Source of the DNA: DASVTR01 sp036382855
GTDB taxonomy: Bacteria > Acidobacteriota > Blastocatellia > Pyrinomonadales > Pyrinomonadaceae
Length of the DNA: 64,000 nt
Reading direction: 5' to 3'
Assembly: GCA_036382855.1 (NCBI GenBank)
Contig: DASVPO010000024.1
Span: 124,001 to 188,000 of the forward strand
A program made the translations under genes and the position numbers. Position 1 is the first letter of the stretch. Each line of letters starts with the position of its first letter. This document shows positions 17,798-26,394 of the stretch, one piece after another. The notes under the pieces were generated by a model that saw only the letters and a list, made by a program, of their open reading frames with translations, was not told the origin of the DNA and did not search any database.

Positions 17798-19306
17798 ATG
17801 CGAAGAATGAGCTCGCTCGCGATCTGTGTTTGTCTGTTTGTTTCTCTTTCCGTTTCGCCTCACGAGCCGGGTCGGGCGCAGACGCCAAAGATGACGGCGA
17901 AGCTGCTGCACACGATAACGGAGAGCTTCGTCTACTGGTGGAGTCCTGACAACAAGACGCTGGCAGTGATGTTCAGGAATATTGCGCTCTACGATGTTGC
18001 GACCGGGAAGGTGCGTGCTGAGTTTAAGTCAGATGGCCTGCTCTCGGTGAAGTTAATCCGTTTCACTCCCGACAGCAGCGCGCTTCTGGTTCACACAGAC
18101 CGCGTCCGGCTCTACAGCGCGGCGGACGGCAAACTGCTGCGCGAGTTTGCAGAAGACACCGCTCCCATCAACTACTACGAAAAGATATACACAGCACAGT
18201 ACACTACAAATTACAACAACGAAACAGGGCAGACCGAAAGCAGCTACGAAGGGCCGACTCTGGATGAACAGTTGAAGGAGTTGCCGACGAGGTACATCAG
18301 CGACCGTGTTATCAGCCCGGATAGCAAGCTGCTGTTGGTGCGCGCCAAGGAATCTGGCAAAGCGCTTGTGTACGACCTCACGACGGGCGAGTTGAAGTTC
18401 ACCTTAGACCGTTACGTTGAAGCTGGAAAGAAGAAAGACCGCGTTGGAAAGACGCTCGGCGAATTCAGCCCCGACGGGCGCTTCATCGTCACCGCTCCAC
18501 GCGACCGCACGCCGCGCCTCTGGAACGCGGCAAACGGAGCTTTAATCGCCAACCTTGGCCCACAGACGGGCAGTGTGCTGGGCGTGCGCTTCAGCCCCGA
18601 CAGCCGGTTCGTTGCGACCTCTACGTTTGATGACGGCATCGTTAAGATCTGGGAAGCGGAGACAGGCAAACTGCTGCACACCGTCGGCTCGAAGAAAGAG
18701 ACCATCTATTTCGCCGAGTGGAATCCGACGAGCAAATCTTTCGTCACGAAATCAAGCAAAGGTGAAGTCGGCCTCTGGAGCGCGGAGACGGGAGCGCTCA
18801 TCGCCAGGCTGGACCAGAAAGCGGTCAAAGAAAAGTTTGACTGGAATCAGACTTTCGTTTACAGCCCGGACGGCAAGATTCTGGTCACGCAGGCCAGAAA
18901 CGCTCCGAGCGTCTGGTCGCTCCTTGGCGGCATCGTCAAAGATAAGCGACGCTTAATCGCGCACCTGTGGGACGCCGAAACGGGCGCGCTCATCAAATCC
19001 TTGCGTGATACGAAGGGACACGACGCCTTTGACCATTTATTCGATAAATTCCTCTGGAGTCCGGCGGGCGATGTTCTCATCACGGCAGGCACGTCCGTCA
19101 AGCTCTGGGACAGGCGCGGCGAGTTGCTACAGGACATTGAGACCAACGCGATTGTGAACGCGAGCCTCAGCCCTAACGGAAAGTTTTTAACTTTCACCAG
19201 CGATAAATCGCTCGGCGGGTCGCTCAAAGATTTGGCGAAAGTCATGGTCGGCCAGGTGTCGAAAATCGGGCCGTTTAAAACGTTCGTCTGGCAGCTTGAA
19301 GGATAA
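17798..19306 (+). CDS. Secreted WD40-type beta-propeller protein
   Basis: 502 residues with a signal peptide (SLAICVCLFVSLSVSPHEPG, cleavage near residue 28). Repeats containing FSPDGRFIVTAPRDRTPRLW, FSPDSRFVATSTFDDGIVKIW and YSPDGKILVTQARN are WD40/PD40-type blades spread over the whole chain, about seven in all, with a divergent region at 130-170. The function of such stand-alone secreted propellers is usually protein binding; no partner is visible. AAGGAGG lies 7 bases before the ATG. The gene seems monocistronic, with 233 bases upstream that hold no recognised element. Confidence 0.85.
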   Translation: MRRMSSLAICVCLFVSLSVSPHEPGRAQTPKMTAKLLHTITESFVYWWSPDNKTLAVMFRNIALYDVATGKVRAEFKSDGLLSVKLIRFTPDSSALLVHTDRVRLYSAADGKLLREFAEDTAPINYYEKIYTAQYTTNYNNETGQTESSYEGPTLDEQLKELPTRYISDRVISPDSKLLLVRAKESGKALVYDLTTGELKFTLDRYVEAGKKKDRVGKTLGEFSPDGRFIVTAPRDRTPRLWNAANGALIANLGPQTGSVLGVRFSPDSRFVATSTFDDGIVKIWEAETGKLLHTVGSKKETIYFAEWNPTSKSFVTKSSKGEVGLWSAETGALIARLDQKAVKEKFDWNQTFVYSPDGKILVTQARNAPSVWSLLGGIVKDKRRLIAHLWDAETGALIKSLRDTKGHDAFDHLFDKFLWSPAGDVLITAGTSVKLWDRRGELLQDIETNAIVNASLSPNGKFLTFTSDKSLGGSLKDLAKVMVGQVSKIGPFKTFVWQLEG

Positions 19307-19391
19307 CCGGCCGCGCAACATGACGGACGCATGAGCCGCTGCTCTCTTAAACGCACTTGCCTTGTAAGTGCTCGATAAGGAGAAGGGGAAA

Positions 19392-19613
19392 ATGAGAAGC
19401 CCGCAGAGAAAGATAATCACCCTGCTCATAAGCGTTGTTCTGCTCTTGGGCTGCGTTTGTTTGGCTCAGGGACAATACACCCGCTCGCGGCGCGTCCGCG
19501 TTTATCATCCCGGCACACACAACAGAACGCGCGTCTTGATGAACCGCAGAGCCTTGAGGCGCAAAATCATCAGAAAGCATAGCCGCGCGGCGAGAAAACA
19601 CGTCATGCATTAA
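19392..19613 (+). CDS. Small secreted basic protein, function unknown
   Basis: 73 residues. A signal peptide (IITLLISVVLLLGCVCLAQG) is followed by a mature part of about 45 residues with some 18 Arg/Lys/His (for example RRALRRKIIRKHSRAARKH). The GTG at 19368 is possible, but ATG 19392 has AAGGAG 9 bases upstream and gives a clean signal peptide. I do not recognise a family. The extreme basicity suggests binding to nucleic acid, polysaccharide or the envelope, but that is conjecture. Confidence 0.6.
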   Translation: MRSPQRKIITLLISVVLLLGCVCLAQGQYTRSRRVRVYHPGTHNRTRVLMNRRALRRKIIRKHSRAARKHVMH

Positions 19614-19627
19614 CCCTAAGGTTATTT

Positions 19628-20272
19628 TTACAGCATCCACTGGTGACGGTTGGCGAAGTAGTCAGGCGCTCGGTCTGGATACTGTTTCTTGAATTCTCTG
19701 TAGCGGGCCAGAAGTTGTTGGTGTCGTTTGTCGGATGAGCGAATTTCGCGGTGCGGTATCTCTTGCAGGTAGCGCTCGACCTTCCAGACGTTTTTTGTTG
19801 AAAAGCGCCAGTCGTAATTCCCAAGCTCGCGCAGGTCTCCGAGGCCGTAGCCGGTGATGCGCGCGGTTTCGTCCACGTAAGGGTCGAAATAGCTCCATGC
19901 CAGATGGCGTAGATGACGGAAGACTGGGCGGCGGCCGTGCAGGCCGAGGTCACGCGAGCGGGCCACTGCGCCCCACAGGCCCTTGTGACGGAAGACGAAG
20001 ACAACGTGGTCGAGCAGGTCTTGCGAAGCGAGGCTGACGACGAGCGGCGGGTAATCGTGTTGCTCAAGGATGACGGCTGCTGCCATCGCCGCTTCGAGGC
20101 AGTGGGCCGTCTGTCGCCTGACGACTTCACGGAAGCTGCGCAGGGTTGCTGGCCCGGGCTCGCGGTTGTAAGGCATCGCGCTCAACAGGCGTTGCACCTG
20201 CCGAGGCCGCCTGTGCGCTTCGATTAATTCCCACTCCGCTCTGGTAAAATCTTTCCGGCACGGTTTCGTCAT
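19628..20272 (-). CDS. Possible transglutaminase-like cysteine protein
   Basis: 214 residues, soluble. The arrangement HCLEAAMAAAVIL (Cys about residue 58), then DHVVFVFRHKGLWGAVARSR (His about 88) and SYFDPYVDETARITGYGL (Asp about 130) resembles the Cys-His-Asp order and spacing of transglutaminase-like proteins. This is a motif reading, not a search result. The C-terminal part (about 150-214) is basic. The gene is convergent with the small secreted gene; ATG 20272 is the first in frame. Confidence 0.6.
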   Translation of the reverse strand: MTKPCRKDFTRAEWELIEAHRRPRQVQRLLSAMPYNREPGPATLRSFREVVRRQTAHCLEAAMAAAVILEQHDYPPLVVSLASQDLLDHVVFVFRHKGLWGAVARSRDLGLHGRRPVFRHLRHLAWSYFDPYVDETARITGYGLGDLRELGNYDWRFSTKNVWKVERYLQEIPHREIRSSDKRHQQLLARYREFKKQYPDRAPDYFANRHQWML

Positions 20273-20526
20273 CGTTCAAGCTAATAACAGAAGGAACGGA
20301 AAAAAAGCAAAAGGATTTTTCGGAAGAATCCTGAGGGTTTTGCTGCTTAGTAGTCTGAGTGGGCTGCTTCGGACTTGATTCTGCTGCTGCGGTTGATGTA
20401 AGACTGTTAAGAACACCGTCACAATATTTTCACTTGAAGGGTGCGCTGTTAAAGTCTGGTGTGAAAGAAACGAGCGCACAGGGGGAGGCGTCGGAAAGCA
20501 ACCGTGCTCGTCCGGCAGTTTAATCA

Positions 20527-20781
20527 ATGGCAAGCAGTCAACCAGAACTAACCGATGCTCCGCTGACGCGGGCCGAAAAAGAGACGCAAACGGAAGCCGC
20601 GCGCTTAAACACACAGATCGAACATGCGCTGGCGGCCGTCACCGTCCGTTCGCGCAATGACATTGAAGAGCTCGAAGCCTGCGCCGACAGGCTTGAACGC
20701 GCCGCACGCGACCTCTCCGTAGCGTTGCGCGAGTTGGCGCGCGAACGCCGCACCGCCAGAGACGATGAAGAGGCAGGATGA
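20527..20781 (+). CDS. Small coiled-coil protein, uncertain
   Basis: 84 residues, almost entirely charged and helical (AEKETQTEAARLNTQIEHAL, then LERAARDLSVALRELARERR) with heptad-like Leu/Ala spacing, no Cys, no membrane helix. No good ribosome site is seen before ATG 20527. It lies in a 600-base gap before pckA, where nothing else is coding. The composition is consistent with a real short coiled coil, but a chance frame in GC-rich DNA remains possible. Confidence 0.4.
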   Translation: MASSQPELTDAPLTRAEKETQTEAARLNTQIEHALAAVTVRSRNDIEELEACADRLERAARDLSVALRELARERRTARDDEEAG

Positions 20782-20879
20782 TTCATACGACCGAAGTTCT
20801 CTTAAGTGCGCGTCTACCTGCCATCCGTTAAGATAGATAAAACAAGACAGAGCGAAAGCCGTTAACGATTGGAGCAACG

Positions 20880-22505
20880 ATGACTTCTAGTGTGACCCAA
20901 AGAGAGACCCGGCATGAAGGCCGCAGGATTGGCGAGGGAGGCTTGAAGGGCTACGGCATCAACGAAGCCAGCGCCGTCTACTGGAATCTCAACACCCCCG
21001 AACTCTATGAAGAGATTGCGCGCCGCGAAGAGGCCATCTTTTCCGACCACGGAGCGCTCATCGTTGATACTGGAGAACACACGGGCCGCGCCGCCAAAGA
21101 CAAGGCCATCGTCCGCGAGCCTTCGAGCGCGGACAATGTTTTCTGGGGCGAGGTGAACAAGGAGTTTACCGAAGAGAAGTTTAACGCACTGCGCGACCGC
21201 ATGATGGCCCACACCCAAGGGCGCGAGCTTTTCGTGCAGGACACTTTCGCCGGAGCCGACCCGCGCTATCGCTTGCCCGTTCGCATCATTACCGAACTCG
21301 CCTGGCATTCGCTCTTTGCGCGCACCATGTTCATCAATAACGCTGGCGACGAGCAACACAAGCCCGAATTTACAATCATCAACCTGCCCAGCTTCAAGGC
21401 CGACCCTGAGCGCGACGGCACGCGCTCTTCAACCTTCATCCTGATGGATTTCAGCCAGCGCCTCGTCCTCATTGGCGGCACAAGCTATGCGGGTGAAACC
21501 AAAAAGAGCGTCTTTACCATTCTCAACTACCTGCTGCCGCAGCGCGGCGTGATGAGTATGCATTGCTCCGCCAACATCGGTGATAAAGGCGACGTTGCAA
21601 TCTTCTTCGGCCTTTCTGGAACAGGAAAGACCACGCTCTCGGCAGACCCGGAGCGGCGTCTCATAGGCGACGACGAGCACGGCTGGTCGGACAACGGCGT
21701 CTTCAATTTTGAGGGCGGCTGCTACGCCAAAGTCATCAAACTCTCGCCCGAAGCCGAGCCCGACATCTACCGCACGACGCGCATGTTCGGCACGGTACTG
21801 GAAAACGTTGTCTACGACCCCGAAACACGCGCGCTCGATTTAGACTCGGCAGCGAAGACCGAGAACACGCGCGCAGCCTACCCGCTCGAAAGTATTCCAA
21901 ACATCGTGCCCGAAGGCCACGCGGGCCATCCACAGAACATTATCATGCTAACAGCCGACGCCTTCGGCGTCCTTCCGCCCGTCTCGCGCCTCAGCCCTGA
22001 GCAGGCCATGTACCACTTTCTCTCCGGCTACACGGCGAAGGTCGCGGGCACGGAAAAGGGAGTCAAAGAACCAGAAGCAACATTCTCAACCTGCTTCGGC
22101 GCTCCCTTCATGGTGCTGCACCCGGGCGTCTACGCGGATCTTTTGGGGAAGAAGATGGCCGAACACAAGGCCAACTGCTGGCTCGTCAACACGGGCTGGT
22201 CCGGCGGCCCATACGGCGAAGGCCAGCGCATGAAGATTTCCTACACGCGCGCCATGATTCGCGCCATCCTCAACGGCACACTCGCCGGAATCGAAACGAA
22301 GGCCGACCCCGTTTTCGGCCTCAACATTCCGACCTCCTGCCCGGACGTGCCGGCAGAAGTGCTCACACCACGCAACACATGGAAAGACCCTGAGGCTTAC
22401 GACCAGAAGGCGCGCGAGTTGGCCCGCCGCTTCAACGAGAATTTTAAGAAGTATGCTGACGGAGTCTCGGAGGCTGTCAGGGCGGTTGCGCCTGCCGGAG
22501 ATTAA
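20880..22505 (+). CDS. pckA: Phosphoenolpyruvate carboxykinase (ATP)
   Basis: Gluconeogenic enzyme converting oxaloacetate and ATP to phosphoenolpyruvate, CO2 and ADP. 541 residues, normal length. The kinase P-loop GLSGTGKTTLSADPERRLIG (about 246-265), the DDEHGW metal-binding stretch and NFEGGCYAK are all present, as are the substrate-binding PVRIITELAWHSLF and NTGWSGGPYGEG. This is the ATP-type, not the GTP-type, enzyme. ATG 20880 follows TTGGAGCAACG. The last 162 bases have a second copy at 26210-26371, and a strong hairpin follows the stop. Confidence 0.97.
   Translation: MTSSVTQRETRHEGRRIGEGGLKGYGINEASAVYWNLNTPELYEEIARREEAIFSDHGALIVDTGEHTGRAAKDKAIVREPSSADNVFWGEVNKEFTEEKFNALRDRMMAHTQGRELFVQDTFAGADPRYRLPVRIITELAWHSLFARTMFINNAGDEQHKPEFTIINLPSFKADPERDGTRSSTFILMDFSQRLVLIGGTSYAGETKKSVFTILNYLLPQRGVMSMHCSANIGDKGDVAIFFGLSGTGKTTLSADPERRLIGDDEHGWSDNGVFNFEGGCYAKVIKLSPEAEPDIYRTTRMFGTVLENVVYDPETRALDLDSAAKTENTRAAYPLESIPNIVPEGHAGHPQNIIMLTADAFGVLPPVSRLSPEQAMYHFLSGYTAKVAGTEKGVKEPEATFSTCFGAPFMVLHPGVYADLLGKKMAEHKANCWLVNTGWSGGPYGEGQRMKISYTRAMIRAILNGTLAGIETKADPVFGLNIPTSCPDVPAEVLTPRNTWKDPEAYDQKARELARRFNENFKKYADGVSEAVRAVAPAGD
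22344..22505 (+). repeat. Direct repeat copy 1: 3' end of pckA
   Basis: 162 bases that recur at 26210-26371 with four mismatches, all at third codon positions (Pro, Pro, Ala and Gly codons), so both encode the same 53 C-terminal residues and stop. The two copies flank the NTPase island. Confidence 0.95.
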
Positions 22506-22526
22506 AGGTAGACAGAAAGGACTTAG

Positions 22527-22565
22527 TAGTAAAGGGCGGCGCGATTATGTTGCCGCCCTTTACTA
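22527..22565 (+). terminator. Terminator-like hairpin after pckA
   Basis: Perfect 14-base stem TAGTAAAGGGCGGC (22527-22540) with 22552-22565 and an 11-base loop. Only a weak T stretch follows. It lies between convergent pckA and the TPR-NTPase gene and could end both transcripts. The other pckA 3'-end copy has an unrelated hairpin. Confidence 0.75.
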
Positions 22566-22597
22566 TTTGAGAAGTGCCGCAAGCAATTTTGCTCGCT

Positions 22598-24889
22598 TCA
22601 CCGCAACTGCTTTCTTGTGCGTTGACGTGAGCCAGATTTCAGTTTTTTTACGGGCTCCTTATTTTTAGCCTTATCTGTTTGGTTTTCGGACTGGCGCAGC
22701 CTGGCTATAACCTTTTCGACTATGCCGCGTACCTCTGGTGAAAGCTTTTCCAGCAAAGCTTCGTCGCCTGTTTGAATATACTCAACCGCACGTGATAATG
22801 AGAAGAACTGCTCTTCTAAGCCTGATTCTTGAATTAGCTGCAAAGCTAAGTCGGAACTCTTAAACAAAGCTGCCATCAAGATACCTTCCGCCGCAAACTC
22901 TATCCATCTTTTGTCGTTGATGCTTCTTGCAGAGATGTTGGAATTGTTCCAAGCTTCTCTCGCTAAATCAATCTCGTTCTTAGATATGTGATCTGCGAAT
23001 TTAACCAGATATTCAAGGCTGCGATTGTGTAATGCTGGGGTATATTCAGGTTCCACCTGCAATGCGCGATCATAGCTGGCGATTGCTTCTTCTGTTCTAT
23101 CTAAACGGCCAAGCGTATTGCCGAGGTTGTACCAAGCAATGGCGTAATCCGGCTTAATATCTACTGCGCGTTTTAAGCTTTCAAGAGCTTCCTCTATCTT
23201 GCCCGATTTAGAAAGCGAAACACCTAAATTTTGCAAAGCATAAGGATTCGTAGGGTCAGTTGTTAATGCGTGTTTGAAGCTTTCGACGGCCTCTTCGTGA
23301 CGGCTAAGCCTAATAAGCGCAACGCCGCGATTGAACCAAACATAGGGTGTATCAGGCTTAATCTCTATAACTTGATCAAATTTAGTTATAGCTTCCTTGT
23401 AGCGTCCCATCTCAAAGAGTGTCAGGGCACAATTATTTAGAATCTCTGCGGAGTTTGGGCTTAGCTCCAAAGCTTTCTCAAAATGCTGAAGTGCTTCGAC
23501 CATTTGCCCTGATTGGAATTCAGTAGCTCCAATATCGAGATAGCTACGAAATACTCCTTCCAGAGCTTCTATGTGAACTGGCAACCCTTCCATTGCTTCG
23601 ACTAAGTAATGATGATGTTCGAGCGTATCGCGCGCTTCATGTAAACGTCCCGCGATTAAGTGCTCGCGGAAACGTGTTTTTAACAGCTCACCCTGTGTGC
23701 CCATCTCTTCCACGTCATAGAGAGCTTTCAGAATGCTTACCAGCCAGCTCATCCGTTCACGGGCATTCCGACCAAAGCGCATCTGATGCCAGATAGCATA
23801 GAGGCGTTCGGATAGAGTGTAATAAGAACTGCGCCCGCGCAGATTGGCTGCTTGGACGTAGCCGTTTTCAACGAGCCGTTTGAGTTGCGCGCTAGCTTGG
23901 TTCGGAGTCATGCGAGTCGCAGAGGCAATCTCGGTCGGCGTTAGCCCCTCGTTCGTCTGGCTGCTGACGCGTGCGATATGATCCAGAATCTTTCGCTGCT
24001 GTGGTGGTAGGCTTTCGACTTTAGCTTTGTAATAAGGGGTCACTTCGTCGAGCAACTTTTCAAGGCCGAGCTTAACCTCAGAAATATTCGATTGTGTTAT
24101 CACCCGATAAAGCATTAGCACGAGGCGCGGGTTGCCGCCGGTGAAGTGTTCGAGCACTCGTAGACGACTTTTGTTAGCTATGAGCGTTTCTTCAAAGTCT
24201 GTTCGTTTATCTATAGACGCGCGGCGGCGCAGCAGGTCTTGCATCTCCTCGAACTTTAAGTTGGGAAGATCATAGATTTTGAAAAAATTGTAGAGCGGCT
24301 GGTCATAAGCTCGTGCTTCGTGGAAGAAAGTTGTCGCACCACCGATGAGCATCATCGTGCCATCGTTCATTAACACGTCGCGCAGCCGCGCATTGTCGCG
24401 CTCATCGTTGATTTGCTCCAAGATCATGTCAAAGTTATCAACCAGCACAACGAGACGCTTTTTGTGTTTGCGCCGCCAGTCTTTAAGCAGGGCGAGCGCG
24501 GCTTCCTGCAAGTCATCATTGTTCGGATAATCTTGTTCCAGATTTGCTATGCGATGTCTTATCTCGGCATCGCCAGTCGCTTCGCTAAGGTGGTCGAGGA
24601 TTTTTATCCAGAAATCAGCCAGGTCGTAGATGTTGTAGCTTTCTTCGGGAAACTGTACTGCCTGCCAGGAGTCTGCTAGCTCACCGTCCTGTATCGCAAA
24701 TCGCACCATCAGGAGCACGGTCGTTTTACCCATGCCGCGCGGCGCGATGATAACGGCGTGCTGAACGCCAGCGCCTTTAGGTTGATGCTTAATGAGCGAA
24801 ACGATTTCATCAACCAATTCCTGACGTGCCACAAAAGTATCCTTAATCTCTTTTTTAGACATTAAGTCAGGGTTGTATAGACGTTCCAT
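22598..24889 (-). CDS. NTPase with winged-helix-like region and TPR repeats
   Basis: 763 residues from ATG 24889, chosen for GAGGTG 8 bases upstream and its position 11 bases after the previous stop. Domains: P-loop NTPase (about 10-280) with Walker A APRGMGKTT and Walker B RLVVLVDNFD; a winged-helix-like segment (about 325-385, LTPTEIASATRMTPNQASAQ, then LKRLVENGYV); then at least five consecutive 34-residue TPR units (about 450-640) with signatures such as AEILNNCALTLFEMGRYKEA and AIAWYNLGNTLGRLDRTEEA; and a Lys-rich C-tail. The NTPase-plus-repeat design resembles STAND-type sensors/switches. Substrate and function are unknown. It is co-transcribed with the upstream NTPase. Confidence 0.85.
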   Translation of the reverse strand: MERLYNPDLMSKKEIKDTFVARQELVDEIVSLIKHQPKGAGVQHAVIIAPRGMGKTTVLLMVRFAIQDGELADSWQAVQFPEESYNIYDLADFWIKILDHLSEATGDAEIRHRIANLEQDYPNNDDLQEAALALLKDWRRKHKKRLVVLVDNFDMILEQINDERDNARLRDVLMNDGTMMLIGGATTFFHEARAYDQPLYNFFKIYDLPNLKFEEMQDLLRRRASIDKRTDFEETLIANKSRLRVLEHFTGGNPRLVLMLYRVITQSNISEVKLGLEKLLDEVTPYYKAKVESLPPQQRKILDHIARVSSQTNEGLTPTEIASATRMTPNQASAQLKRLVENGYVQAANLRGRSSYYTLSERLYAIWHQMRFGRNARERMSWLVSILKALYDVEEMGTQGELLKTRFREHLIAGRLHEARDTLEHHHYLVEAMEGLPVHIEALEGVFRSYLDIGATEFQSGQMVEALQHFEKALELSPNSAEILNNCALTLFEMGRYKEAITKFDQVIEIKPDTPYVWFNRGVALIRLSRHEEAVESFKHALTTDPTNPYALQNLGVSLSKSGKIEEALESLKRAVDIKPDYAIAWYNLGNTLGRLDRTEEAIASYDRALQVEPEYTPALHNRSLEYLVKFADHISKNEIDLAREAWNNSNISARSINDKRWIEFAAEGILMAALFKSSDLALQLIQESGLEEQFFSLSRAVEYIQTGDEALLEKLSPEVRGIVEKVIARLRQSENQTDKAKNKEPVKKLKSGSRQRTRKQLR

Positions 24890-24900
24890 AGCGCAACACC

Positions 24901-26112
24901 TCAAAGACTTGTTTCCATCGCGTAATGCCGCAGCCACCAATCACGGAGCAGCTTAGACGCAAACTCGTACCGGCGTGCTTCTGCATCGAAGCGAATGTAA
25001 AAATCGTTCTCAAGATCAGTCATCAATCGGTTGAAGTCTTCGATGTTGGCGCGGCTACCGATTTCAAGTTTGTAAAATTGATAACAGGCGTCACGCGTGA
25101 GAGCACCGACTACTGCAAGCTCACGAAGTATACGCTTGACGGCCTTTTCTTCGTCAGGTCTATAGTAGTCGCGCAATCGCCCATAGTAATGATCGAAATA
25201 TGTCTTACAATCAACGCCCAGTACTTTGTCACGATAAATCTGCTCGACTCGCTTTGGAGTAACGGCTTCTTTATTCTGAGCGTATGCTTTTGCGGCCTCC
25301 GAGAAAATGACTTGCACGAAGTAAGGAATCGGAACGCCAATCACCTGTAACATCTTCCGTTTGCTTGGTTGTGAGAGGGCTAGCTTGTGCGTCGCAGCCA
25401 ATTCATCTAGTAGTGCTGCGGCAACCTTTGGCGTGAATGGATCGAGCCGCACCTGCTCGAAATCATTTATAGCGGCTATCTCGCCGAGATCGCTCAGCAC
25501 ATGGCCGATTCCAATTGAACCGGCAATCAGGAAGCGCACATTCCCCATCTCCGGCGACTGGCGTAGCCTTCGCAACCACCGAAGCAGCGTCTTTGCTTCC
25601 TCACAATGAGCATTCGAACGAGCCATGCGATCAATCATCATTGGGAACTCATCGAGAATGAAGATTACTGTCTCTGGCATCGTCGCTACGCGTTTGAAGA
25701 GCTCGTCTCCCTTTTCCTGCCAGTTTGAACGTAATTCTTCACGCAGCTTAATCTTCAACTTCAGCAGTTCCACTTCTTCGAAATTGGCTCGAAAGCGTGA
25801 CCAGAGAGTTTTTGGGAAGTAGCTCAACTTGCGGACGACCTTTGAGGAAAGATCATCTTTAGCTAATTGCTCTATCAGCGATGTAATCAGGTCGGCAGGC
25901 TCGGTTAGATGTTCGAGGTCTGCATGAATAATTTTGCATTCCTGACGAGGGTTATCAATCAAGCGATACATCACACTTGTTTTGCCGAAACGGCGTGGCG
26001 CCGCCAGCAATACGTTACCAGCCTTTAATTTCTCCCAAATCAGATTGACGAACTCATCGCGACCATAAAAATCGGTTCCTCGAACGGGCGCGCCAACTCG
26101 ATTAGTAATCAT
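24901..26112 (-). CDS. AAA-type NTPase, first gene of the island operon
   Basis: 403 residues from ATG 26112, which has GGAGGTG 4 bases upstream. The N-terminus FYGRDEFVNLIWEKL precedes Walker A APRRFGKTS (about 42-50), and Walker B is VIFILDEFP (about 145). This layout is that of the archaeal-ATPase-like/AAA_16 group. The C-terminal third (about 260-400) is charged and likely helical, containing a probable winged helix (ELAVVGALTRDACYQFYKLE). The stop lies 11 bases before the TPR-NTPase start. Two different NTPases in one operon suggest a joint complex or relay. Expression is probably controlled by the doubled operator just upstream. Confidence 0.83.
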   Translation of the reverse strand: MITNRVGAPVRGTDFYGRDEFVNLIWEKLKAGNVLLAAPRRFGKTSVMYRLIDNPRQECKIIHADLEHLTEPADLITSLIEQLAKDDLSSKVVRKLSYFPKTLWSRFRANFEEVELLKLKIKLREELRSNWQEKGDELFKRVATMPETVIFILDEFPMMIDRMARSNAHCEEAKTLLRWLRRLRQSPEMGNVRFLIAGSIGIGHVLSDLGEIAAINDFEQVRLDPFTPKVAAALLDELAATHKLALSQPSKRKMLQVIGVPIPYFVQVIFSEAAKAYAQNKEAVTPKRVEQIYRDKVLGVDCKTYFDHYYGRLRDYYRPDEEKAVKRILRELAVVGALTRDACYQFYKLEIGSRANIEDFNRLMTDLENDFYIRFDAEARRYEFASKLLRDWWLRHYAMETSL

Positions 26113-26126
26113 AAACACCTCCGCAC

Positions 26127-26169
26127 GTACAACGCCGCCGTTGTACAACGATTCTGTTGTACGTGTCAA
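26127..26169 (-). promoter_or_regulatory. Promoter with two overlapping identical dyad operators for the NTPase operon
   Basis: On the minus strand the -35 is TTGACA (26164-26169, consensus), the spacer 18 bases and the -10 TACAAC (26140-26145). Over it lie GTACAAC at 26127-26133, the palindrome GTTGTACAAC at 26140-26149 and GTTGTAC at 26156-26162. These form two copies of GTACAAC-N6-GTTGTAC (26127-26146 and 26143-26162), offset by 16 bases and sharing the central GTAC. Both cover the -10 region or spacer, so a repressor is the simplest reading. The ATG is 28 bases from the -10. Confidence 0.75.
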
Positions 26170-26209
26170 GAGATTGGCTGAATTTGTTAGCGAAAGCTTG
26201 TCTTTTGGC

Positions 26210-26371
26210 GACGTGCCAGCAGAAGTGCTCACACCGCGCAACACATGGAAAGACCCTGAGGCTTACGACCAGAAGGCGCGCGAGTTGGCCCGCCGCTTCA
26301 ACGAGAATTTTAAGAAGTATGCTGACGGAGTCTCGGAGGCTGTCAGGGCGGTTGCGCCTGCGGGGGATTAA
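26210..26371 (+). pseudogene. pckA: Detached 3' end of pckA (direct repeat copy 2)
   Basis: Encodes DVPAEVLTPRNTWKDPEAYD and on through the last residue and stop of PEP carboxykinase, without the rest of the gene or a start codon. It is 97.5% identical to 22344-22505 with only synonymous changes. Upstream sequence breaks off at the island boundary (GGC/GAC). It is followed by its own terminator, different from that of the intact gene. It is therefore either the original 3' end displaced by the insertion or an imported one. Confidence 0.93.
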
Positions 26372-26394
26372 GGGCAGCGGGAAAGTTAAGGTGT

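Larger units (their letters stand above)
22506..26209. mobile_element. Putative island inserted at the 3' end of pckA, flanked by 162-bp repeats
   Basis: About 3.7 kb between the two pckA 3' ends. It carries only a two-gene leftward NTPase operon, its promoter and a hairpin. It is visibly more AT-rich than the flanks, with many TTA, ATA and AAT codons rare in neighbouring genes. No transposase, integrase or terminal inverted repeat is seen, so the mechanism is unknown. Possibilities are entry by homologous recombination through a pckA end, or a defective integrative element that targets this gene's 3' end. Confidence 0.7.

Noticed and set aside
19913..20227. Plus-strand frame opposite the transglutaminase-like gene
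   Set aside because: No ribosome site or conserved motif; the minus-strand frame has the better composition and length.
22506..26209. Island as an insertion sequence
   Set aside because: No transposase, no terminal inverted repeats, and the flanking repeats are 162 bp of coding sequence, far too long for a target-site duplication.
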